11,396 nucleotides of DNA from Calditrichota bacterium (GTDB lineage Bacteria; Zixibacteria; MSB-5A5; GN15; FEB-12): positions 1 to 11,396 of the forward strand of contig QQUK01000235.1 of NCBI GenBank assembly GCA_008501655.1, written 5' to 3'. The first letter of the stretch is position 1. The number at the start of each line of letters is the position of its first letter. The translations under genes were made by a program, and so were the position numbers. Under the pieces are notes generated by a model. The model was not told the DNA's origin, did not search any database, and saw only the letters and a list, made by a program, of their open reading frames with translations. This document shows positions 1 through 6,009 of this stretch, piece after piece.

Positions 1-813
1 TCTTTTAATCAAACGATTGCCGCAACAGGGAGACTTTCGTCGACTGACCCGAATTTACAAAATATCCCGATTCGAACTGAAGAGGGGAGAGAAATCCGTA
101 AAGCGTTTATTCCCAGAGATGCTAACTATTCTTTATTAGTGGCTGATTATTCACAGATAGAGCTTCGGATTCTTGCTCATTATGCACAGGATAAATCATT
201 ACTGCAAGCGTTTAAAAATAATGAGGATATCCATAAACGAACTGCTGCTGAAGTGTATGGTGTTACATTAGAAGATGTAACGTCTGATATGAGGCGAGCC
301 GCTAAAACAGCTAACTTCTCAATTATTTATGGGGTCTCAGCTTTTGGTCTTTCTCAGCAGTCTGATTTAAGTATGGATGAGGCAAAAGTATTTATAGAGA
401 CTTATTTTGAGAGATATCCCGGTATCAAAGATTATATGGATACTATGAAAGAATTTGCCCGTCAAAAAGGGTATGTCGAAACACATTTTAAAAGACGCCG
501 GAATATTCCTGAAATAAATGCTAAAAACTATAATGTCCGGCAGTTTGCTGAAAGAACAGCCATAAATACCCCTATTCAGGGTACTGCTGCTGATTTAATC
601 AAACTTGCCATGATTCGTATACATAAAAAACTTGAAAAATTCGAGTCAAAAATGGTTTTACAAGTGCACGATGAGCTCATCTTTGACGTCATTAATTCAG
701 AGAAAGAGGATATTAAAAAAATAGTTATCGAAGGGATGGAAAAAGCTGCCAAGTTTTCAGTCCCTATCAAAGTTGATATCGGCTTTGGAGAAAATTGGCT
801 TGAAGCCAAATAA
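1..813 (+). CDS. polA: DNA polymerase I, C-terminal polymerase domain (5' end outside window)
   Basis: The frame is open from the first base and ends at TAA 811-813, giving the last 270 codons of an enzyme usually near 900 residues. It fills gaps and processes RNA primers during replication and repair. All family-A polymerase motifs present in this part are intact. Upstream of motif A is ATGRLSSTDPNLQNIP. Motif A is DYSQIELR (window codons 49-56), carrying the first catalytic Asp. The O-helix/motif B has Arg98, Lys102, Phe106 and Tyr110 in window codons, matching E. coli R754, K758, F762 and Y766. Motif C is VHDE (Asp224 and Glu225). The Phe at the F762 position is the usual residue of PolI enzymes that discriminate against dideoxynucleotides. 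The GTG at 139 is internal and not a start. The exonuclease domains lie outside the window. A ribosome-binding site 3' of the stop leads into the next gene, so polA probably heads a transcript that includes the barrel genes. Confidence 0.98.
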   Translation, partial: SFNQTIAATGRLSSTDPNLQNIPIRTEEGREIRKAFIPRDANYSLLVADYSQIELRILAHYAQDKSLLQAFKNNEDIHKRTAAEVYGVTLEDVTSDMRRAAKTANFSIIYGVSAFGLSQQSDLSMDEAKVFIETYFERYPGIKDYMDTMKEFARQKGYVETHFKRRRNIPEINAKNYNVRQFAERTAINTPIQGTAADLIKLAMIRIHKKLEKFESKMVLQVHDELIFDVINSEKEDIKKIVIEGMEKAAKFSVPIKVDIGFGENWLEAK

Positions 814-827
814 TTGCGGAGGTTCTG

Positions 828-1463
828 ATGAAAAGTATCATCTGTTACTTTTTGGTTTGTCTCTTTCTGACATTTCAAGCTCTTTCAGCATCCGAAATTA
901 TTTACAAAGAAAAGCTATCATCTGAAGGGGAGTTTAAAAGTTTCACTCAACTAAATATTGCCTGTGGTTACCGTTCTGATGAAAGGTCATCTCTGAATCA
1001 TTCACCTACTTTTAAAGCGACATTTTATTCTATGTTCAGTAAATATGTCGGTATGAAATTTGGGGTTGGTGTTAATTTATCTACAAAAAGGAATTCTCAG
1101 TATTATAACAACTTTGAAGATATTAAGGAATTTCGATTAGAGTCTGGATTTCGTTTTCAAAACCAGGTAAAAACTCTTGCACCGTTTGCTGAACTTGGAT
1201 TTGTTTTTATCTCATACGATGGGTTTTTAAGTGAAAGGGAAAATAACAGAACCGGGATATTTATTGTCTTTGGAATAGAGTACCTTGCTGTTGAAAATAT
1301 AGGCTTAGAATTCAGTTTCCAGCAGATTTTCAATAATGCGCCTAATGGTGTTGCATTTATACCACCTTTAGATGACCCTTATATATTTTATCACCCTCCT
1401 TACAATGATATGTATTTTAATCCGTCTTCATTTAATTTAGGGATCAATTTTAAATTTAAATAG
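828..1463 (+). CDS. Outer-membrane beta-barrel-like protein, paralog 1
   Basis: This gene encodes 211 residues beginning with a clear Sec signal peptide: Lys2, a hydrophobic run of about 15 residues and a probable cleavage after ALSA near residue 21. The rest alternates polar and hydrophobic/aromatic residues in short strands separated by turns, and the C-terminus (FNLGINFKFK) resembles the last strand of a small outer-membrane barrel. No enzymatic motif is seen. The start is supported by GCGGAGG at 816-822, five bases before ATG 828 and just after the polA stop. The protein aligns by eye along its length with the product of the next gene (for example HSPTFKATFYS against HKPTIHLKVYS), so the two are tandem paralogs. 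The location is inferred to be the outer membrane and the role is unknown. A secreted beta-sandwich is a possible alternative. Confidence 0.75.
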   Translation: MKSIICYFLVCLFLTFQALSASEIIYKEKLSSEGEFKSFTQLNIACGYRSDERSSLNHSPTFKATFYSMFSKYVGMKFGVGVNLSTKRNSQYYNNFEDIKEFRLESGFRFQNQVKTLAPFAELGFVFISYDGFLSERENNRTGIFIVFGIEYLAVENIGLEFSFQQIFNNAPNGVAFIPPLDDPYIFYHPPYNDMYFNPSSFNLGINFKFK

Positions 1464-2144
1464 ATGAAACATTTATATATTCTCCTTTCTCTGATTCTCT
1501 TTTCATCTCAATTAGCTGCAATTGATCGGCAGATAGCTGAACCGGATTCGGCATCTTGGGAACCGGTAATTGATACGATGTTTTCGCCATCGGTATCAAT
1601 TGCCTTTGGTCTAACAAACAGAATTGACCAGACGAGTATTATTGCTCATAAACCTACAATACATCTCAAGGTTTACAGTGAACTTACAAAAGTGCTTTCT
1701 CTGAAGGTTGGATTTGGCTACAATCATAATACAGAATTCAAGAAAAAAAATGGGTATCCAACAGCTCTGATACGCAACTATTTCCTTGAGACCGGTATTC
1801 GCTGGTCATTTTATAAAAATTTAAATTCATTTTTTGTTGAGAATGGATTTGAATACAATACTTACAATGACCCGATTCACAATGAGTTCGAGCAGAGGAT
1901 TGGACTGAATGTTACAATCGGGTTTAACATTCATCTCTATTCTGCATACTACATCGATTTGGCGGTGGGACATACTGTAAATAATATCGATTTTGGAGAG
2001 AGGGAGTTTTACCCGGAAAACTCTAATGACCCCGCCACACAGATTGCATATATTGGTCATGTTATCGGATTACGGGATTCAGATTTTTATGAAGAACTTT
2101 ATACTCCGACATTTTATAGAATGCTTTTGTTTATCAAATTATAA
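1464..2144 (+). CDS. Outer-membrane beta-barrel-like protein, paralog 2
   Basis: This gene encodes 226 residues. Its ATG follows the stop codon of the preceding gene with no gap (TAG then ATG), and no Shine-Dalgarno sequence is visible, so translation is probably coupled to paralog 1. The N-terminus is a signal peptide (Lys2, hydrophobic core LYILLSLILFSS, probable cleavage after LAA near residue 19). The mature part is rich in amphipathic beta-strand patterns such as LSLKVGFGYN, YFLETGIRWS and IGLNVTIGFN, and ends in an aromatic/hydrophobic strand (FYRMLLFIKL), typical of small outer-membrane barrels. The order of strands and several residues match paralog 1, including the HxPT segment, the F/Y-LE-G segment and the final Y-x-x-x-Y stretch. 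The function is unknown and no catalytic motif is visible. Confidence 0.72.
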   Translation: MKHLYILLSLILFSSQLAAIDRQIAEPDSASWEPVIDTMFSPSVSIAFGLTNRIDQTSIIAHKPTIHLKVYSELTKVLSLKVGFGYNHNTEFKKKNGYPTALIRNYFLETGIRWSFYKNLNSFFVENGFEYNTYNDPIHNEFEQRIGLNVTIGFNIHLYSAYYIDLAVGHTVNNIDFGEREFYPENSNDPATQIAYIGHVIGLRDSDFYEELYTPTFYRMLLFIKL

Positions 2145-2147
2145 AAC

Positions 2148-2176
2148 TTGCACCATACTTAATTCAACTTTACTTT
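2148..2176 (+). promoter_or_regulatory. Candidate sigma70-type promoter for coaE, possibly leaderless
   Basis: TTGCAC (2148-2153) and TACTTT (2171-2176) are separated by 17 bases, and the coaE ATG begins after six more bases. Transcription from it would start at or next to the ATG, which would explain the absence of a Shine-Dalgarno sequence. The -10 match is imperfect in an AT-rich region, and coaE might simply be read through from polA. Confidence 0.3.
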
Positions 2177-2182
2177 AAAAAC

Positions 2183-2761
2183 ATGATAATCGGTATAACA
2201 GGACTTATAGGCTCTGGAAAATCAACGGCAACTGATTATTTTGTATCAAAAGGTTTTCTGTTAGTTGATGCTGATATAATCGGAAAAGAAGTCGTTGAAT
2301 CAAATAAATCACTCCTCAAAAAACTTGTTTCGGAATTCGGTAAAGAGATTGTAACACCGACTTACAAACTCAGACGAAAAAAACTGGCTGAACTTGCATT
2401 TAAAGATAAACAATCAACTGAGAAGTTAAACAAGCTTGTCCATCCGTACCTTTTAAAAGAAATCAATACTCAGATTAAAAGAGCTAAAAGCAGAAATATA
2501 GTAATTGATGCTGCCCTTTTAATTTATTGGGGACTGCATAAAAAAATCGACTTTACACTATTGGTACATGCATCTTTGGAAGACCGAATCAAACGGATGA
2601 AAAAACGGGGATATTCCGAGCAACAAGTCAAACAGATCACCAAAAGACAGCTGCCTTACAGGATATTACAAAAAAGAGCAGACCGGACAATATTAAATAA
2701 TCGGTCTGCAAAAGATTTCATTCGAAAACTTGATAATTTCTATCAACAGCTTATGTCGTAA
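2183..2761 (+). CDS. coaE: Dephospho-CoA kinase
   Basis: The 192-residue product is a P-loop kinase that phosphorylates the 3'-hydroxyl of the ribose of dephospho-CoA with ATP, the last step of coenzyme A synthesis in the cytoplasm. The length fits the family (about 190-210). The Walker A loop GLIGSGKST spans residues 7-15. It is followed by the family's VDAD motif, which binds substrate and metal, by the VHPYL motif, by the DAALL strand and by a C-terminal RAD-x-x-x-x-N segment. The ATG at 2183 is the natural start because the Walker strand begins at once. There is no clear ribosome-binding site upstream (TACTTTAAAAAC). The gene lies near polA, as it does in several bacteria, including Bacillus, where mutM sits between them. 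Its last 11 bases overlap the end of the convergent aminotransferase gene. Confidence 0.95.
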   Translation: MIIGITGLIGSGKSTATDYFVSKGFLLVDADIIGKEVVESNKSLLKKLVSEFGKEIVTPTYKLRRKKLAELAFKDKQSTEKLNKLVHPYLLKEINTQIKRAKSRNIVIDAALLIYWGLHKKIDFTLLVHASLEDRIKRMKKRGYSEQQVKQITKRQLPYRILQKRADRTILNNRSAKDFIRKLDNFYQQLMS

Positions 2762-4070
2762 CTGCTTTTTTAGCAAGATACTGCTCCAGAAGTGAGGCAA
2801 AAAGCTGTGGTACTTTTTCCATATTTTCCTGAGACTCAACATAAGCAATCCGCATCTGGGTTCGGCCGGGGTTTTTGCTTAAATCATTAATCGAATAAAA
2901 TTCAGCCATAGGGGAGACCAAAAGAGTTAAGTCTTCACCATCAACAGTTACTTTCCCTTCACGGGCACAATAGAGAACAAAATCATTGGCATCAAATGAA
3001 TCATCTACAATCTTCCGTACATCTATTACAGAATAGATTGAAGCATCGGGAGATGAGATGATTGCTTCAGGGAGCAATGACTTTACCTGAGTTGTCATAT
3101 CCACCAGCATCTTTTTGTAATAATTTCGCTGCTTCTCGTACCATTTTTGTAAGTCTTTGGAAGAGATATGAGCAATCGATCCGAATATATACTGACCTAT
3201 TACGTTAGGGCAAAGGTTAGCTGTGTTTTCAGCAACAGCGCGGGCATTAAACTCCTGATTGTCTGAAATCAAGGCACCTATCCTGAGACCACAGGCGTTC
3301 CAGACTTTTGATGATGTTTCGATTGAAATACGGCGCCCTTCGATACCGGACACTTCGTTATCGGTAATTCCCCAAATCGAAACGACTGAATCATCGACGT
3401 AAAATAACTCACGGTAAGCTTCATCGGAAATCATCCACATATTATGTTTTACACATAGCTTTGCCAGAGCAATCATTGAGCTTTTATCATAAAAATGCCC
3501 GGTAGGATTATCATAAGGAATCACAACCAGAGCACGCGGTTTTTCTTTTTCTATTAAAGCTTCGATTTCAGAAACATCAGGAAGGGTAAACTTGCCATCA
3601 TCAGAAAGTTTCCTTGAGACGGAAACCGTTTTTCGGCCGACTCTTTCAGCAAGTGATTTATAATTTGTATATGCAGCATCAATCAATAAAAGAGGATAAT
3701 CATTTTTTCCGGGTTGACCGCAGACCCCGACAATTACCAGTTCCATAGCCTGCGAACCTCCGTCTGTAATCTGTGAATGCAATCTGGATGTGTCAAATCC
3801 GCTTGATGCGATGATGTTTAAAAAGGCATCGTTAGTCTCTTTGAAACCGAGGGTTGTGGAGTATTTAACCACCCCATGTTCAAATGGAGAACCTGACGCT
3901 GACAAGTTGTTCATCCGCTCCTGCATAGCCGGGTGCATCGGAAGGGAGACATTACCGATGGCAACATTGATATCTTTGACCTTATCTTTTCTTTTTAGAA
4001 ACTCTATCTGGGCAAGGCGGATTGCTGATGGTTTACGTGAGGCAAAATGTTCTGAAAGTTCCGGTTTCAT
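2751..4070 (-). CDS. PLP-dependent aminotransferase, class I/II fold, substrate unknown
   Basis: The 439-residue product has the full set of fold-type I aminotransferase residues. TDGGSQAME (102-110) is the cofactor phosphate-binding turn. DNPTG (187-191) includes Asn188, which contacts the PLP ring oxygen. SDEAY (215-219) includes Asp216, which pairs with the pyridine nitrogen. SSK (253-255) supplies the Schiff-base Lys255, followed by GLRIG with Arg263. MRIAY contains Arg407, the usual carboxylate-binding arginine. The enzyme should therefore be active and move an amino group between an amino acid and a 2-oxo acid in the cytoplasm. The sequence does not show which amino acid. There is no signal peptide. 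The start at 4070 is fixed by an in-frame stop a few codons upstream (an earlier ATG is followed by TAA within three codons); its ribosome-binding site is weak. The gene is transcribed alone, converges with coaE and diverges from the murein-peptide operon. That divergent arrangement does not by itself imply a shared pathway. Confidence 0.93.
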   Translation of the reverse strand: MKPELSEHFASRKPSAIRLAQIEFLKRKDKVKDINVAIGNVSLPMHPAMQERMNNLSASGSPFEHGVVKYSTTLGFKETNDAFLNIIASSGFDTSRLHSQITDGGSQAMELVIVGVCGQPGKNDYPLLLIDAAYTNYKSLAERVGRKTVSVSRKLSDDGKFTLPDVSEIEALIEKEKPRALVVIPYDNPTGHFYDKSSMIALAKLCVKHNMWMISDEAYRELFYVDDSVVSIWGITDNEVSGIEGRRISIETSSKVWNACGLRIGALISDNQEFNARAVAENTANLCPNVIGQYIFGSIAHISSKDLQKWYEKQRNYYKKMLVDMTTQVKSLLPEAIISSPDASIYSVIDVRKIVDDSFDANDFVLYCAREGKVTVDGEDLTLLVSPMAEFYSINDLSKNPGRTQMRIAYVESQENMEKVPQLFASLLEQYLAKKAVTT

Positions 4071-4160
4071 GACTTTAATCTTTCATGTTTATCAATAATT
4101 CTTATGTGAAAAAAGTAGCAAAAGATGAAAATTAAGTCAATAGTAATCAGATAATTTTAA

Positions 4161-4189
4161 TTGATTCTGTGAAAGGACTTTTCTAAGAT
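4161..4189 (+). promoter_or_regulatory. Candidate sigma70-type promoter for the murein-peptide operon, possibly leaderless
   Basis: TTGATT (4161-4166) and TAAGAT (4184-4189) are separated by 17 bases inside the 125-bp divergent intergenic region. Six bases separate the -10 element from ATG 4196, so the transcript would start at the start codon. The only purine-rich ribosome-binding-like stretch, AAGGA (4173-4177), is 18 bases from the ATG, too far to be normal. Confidence 0.35.
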
Positions 4190-4195
4190 GTAAGT

Positions 4196-4981
4196 ATGAA
4201 ATATGGTTGGGTACATAAGAATATTGTCGATATCTGGAGTCACCCGAAATACAACTCGGAACGGGTAAATCAGGCTCTTTTTTGCGATACATTGAGAATC
4301 AGCTCTGAACGATCATCGTTTCTGAGAATAATTAAAGAAGATGGTTATACCGGATGGATGGACAAACGGTTTGTTACGATTTGTTCTAAAAATGAAATTA
4401 ATCAGTTTTTGAAAAAGAGAAAATATACCGTTTTTTCTCAGACTGCTAGAATTTATAATGCCCCAAATGATGAATTGCCGAAAATGATTCTTTATGGAAC
4501 AAAATTGTATAAAGAAAGAGTACAAAATAATCAGATTTTATGTAAAACTCCCTCGATGGAGAGATTCTGTTTAACTAAAAGCTCAGCCAAACCGATACTA
4601 AGTACAAAGAACAATCTGAATCGAAAATTTGTTACAGAAGCAAAGAGGTTTTTGGATATACCGTATCTTTGGGGCGGTATCAGCCCGTTTGGATTTGACT
4701 GTTCCGGTTTAGTGCAGACAATTGCCGGACAATTTGGAGTTGAATTTCCGAGAGATACCAAAGACCAGATAAAAGCCGGTCGAATGATTGAAATACAGGA
4801 TATTCAAACCGGTGATTTGCTGTTTTTTAAGCGTCATGTCGGATTTGCCATTGGCAAAAATAGAGTGATACATAGTTCAGTCGGCGGAAATGGTGTCCGC
4901 ATAAACTCACTCGACCCGAAAGACAAAGATTTTCGGAAAGATTTGAAAGAAACATTTCAACAAGCGCGGAGAATAATATGA
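4196..4981 (+). CDS. NlpC/P60 endopeptidase with SH3b domains, YkfC-like
   Basis: The 261-residue product has no signal peptide and is probably cytoplasmic. Two N-terminal bacterial SH3-like regions (about 1-62 and 75-128) precede a C-terminal NlpC/P60 papain-like domain (about 143-258). The catalytic Cys169 lies in FDCSG, His214 in HVGFAIG and the third residue His226 in VIHSS. The 12-residue spacing between the two histidines matches characterised members. Tyr157 and Asp168 correspond to residues that in YkfC-type enzymes hold the free N-terminal L-Ala, which suggests cleavage of L-Ala-gamma-D-Glu from the following diamino acid. That specificity is inferred. Support comes from the next gene, a dipeptide epimerase that overlaps this stop by 4 nt (ATGA); ykfB and ykfC are likewise neighbours in Bacillus. 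An in-frame stop four codons upstream fixes the start at 4196. A broader gamma-D-Glu-diamino acid peptidase is the alternative. Confidence 0.92.
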   Translation: MKYGWVHKNIVDIWSHPKYNSERVNQALFCDTLRISSERSSFLRIIKEDGYTGWMDKRFVTICSKNEINQFLKKRKYTVFSQTARIYNAPNDELPKMILYGTKLYKERVQNNQILCKTPSMERFCLTKSSAKPILSTKNNLNRKFVTEAKRFLDIPYLWGGISPFGFDCSGLVQTIAGQFGVEFPRDTKDQIKAGRMIEIQDIQTGDLLFFKRHVGFAIGKNRVIHSSVGGNGVRINSLDPKDKDFRKDLKETFQQARRII

Positions 4982-6009
4982 ATCATTTAGATGTCGTCAA
5001 AGTAAATTTACCGCTTAAAAATGTGTTTCGTGTCTCCAAAGGGGAGACAACTGTTAAAACGAATGTTATCACAGTTTTGAATAATAGATATACCGGTGAA
5101 GCTGCCGGGTCTGTGCATTACGGTCCGGATCTTGGTGAAATCGAACAGGATTTACAATCAGGGATTGAGCAGATTAAATTATTTGAATCTATCGACCTTG
5201 AAGCTCTGGAATCGGTGTCAAATTTTGAAATCAATCCAGTTGCCAAGTCGGCACTTGTCGGGATGATTGTCAATTATCTTTCCGGTGAATCCAAACGGTA
5301 CCCCTGGGAGATATTAAATCTCGGAACTCCGGTTGGGGTCAAAAGCTCAATTACAATCGGGATTGAAAAGCCGAAAGAGATGCTTGAGAAAATCAAAAAC
5401 TGTGACTATCCTATTATCAAAATCAAAATGGGGAATGAAGAGGATATCATGGTTTTGGATATTCTTGATCAACTTGAAGGGAAAGAAATCCGTGTTGATG
5501 CCAACGGTGGATGGACCTGTGCCAAAGCTGAAGAGATGGTTTTTCATCTCTCCCAGAAAGGTGTCAAAATTATCGAACAGCCGACCGATGCTGAGTTTGT
5601 TTCCGAGTGGAATCATATCAAAGGGAAAAAATCGGACGCATGTCTTATTATGGATGAAGGTCTGAATTCTCTTGAAGATTATAAAAAATATTCGGAATTT
5701 ATAGATGGTGTCAATATCAAGATGGAAAAATGCGGAGGCATAGTTGAAGGAATCGCTATCGCCAACGCTGCCCGTGAAGACGGTAAAAAAGTGATGCTTG
5801 GCTGTATGGTCGAGTCATCAATCGGAATCGCACAGTCGCTGTATATGTCATCAAGAGCGGATTATTATGATCTGGATGCACCGCTTTTGTTGAAAGAGGA
5901 TATAGCACGTGGAATAACCTATGACATGGAGTCAATCGCGGTCGACCGTGAGATCATCGGCGGCCCGAAAATAATGCGCGATGTTATCGAAAAATATATT
6001 AGTCAGTAG
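4978..6009 (+). CDS. Dipeptide epimerase, L-Ala-D/L-Glu type, enolase superfamily
   Basis: The 343-residue product belongs to the muconate-lactonizing subgroup of the enolase superfamily. The active site is complete: the general-base motif Lys148-x-Lys150 (KIK), metal ligands Asp174 (RVDANGGW), Glu200 (IIEQP) and Asp226 (MDEG), the opposite base Lys248 (NIKMEK), and Asp298-x-Asp300 (YDLDAP) near the end of the barrel. The DxD pair is the hallmark of L-Ala-D/L-Glu epimerases (E. coli YcjG, B. subtilis YkfB), where it binds the substrate's amino group. The length is normal for the family. The enzyme is expected to convert murein-derived L-Ala-D-Glu to L-Ala-L-Glu in the cytoplasm. Related dipeptide epimerases with other specificities exist, so the substrate rests partly on the upstream YkfC-like gene. 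The start overlaps that gene by 4 nt, and the end overlaps the amidase start by 29 nt. The composition turns AT-rich only in the last few codons. Confidence 0.92.
   Translation: MNHLDVVKVNLPLKNVFRVSKGETTVKTNVITVLNNRYTGEAAGSVHYGPDLGEIEQDLQSGIEQIKLFESIDLEALESVSNFEINPVAKSALVGMIVNYLSGESKRYPWEILNLGTPVGVKSSITIGIEKPKEMLEKIKNCDYPIIKIKMGNEEDIMVLDILDQLEGKEIRVDANGGWTCAKAEEMVFHLSQKGVKIIEQPTDAEFVSEWNHIKGKKSDACLIMDEGLNSLEDYKKYSEFIDGVNIKMEKCGGIVEGIAIANAAREDGKKVMLGCMVESSIGIAQSLYMSSRADYYDLDAPLLLKEDIARGITYDMESIAVDREIIGGPKIMRDVIEKYISQ

Noticed and set aside
139..813. Separate short polymerase gene starting at GTG 139
   Set aside because: The same frame continues upstream to the window edge with conserved PolI sequence, so the gene is simply cut by the window boundary.
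1993..2178. 61-codon plus-strand frame at the end of barrel paralog 2
   Set aside because: It is a shifted shadow of the barrel gene with no ribosome-binding site.
5333..5665. 110-codon plus-strand frame inside the epimerase gene
   Set aside because: It is out of frame with an intact enolase-superfamily gene whose metal ligands span the same bases. It has no ribosome-binding site and no recognisable product.
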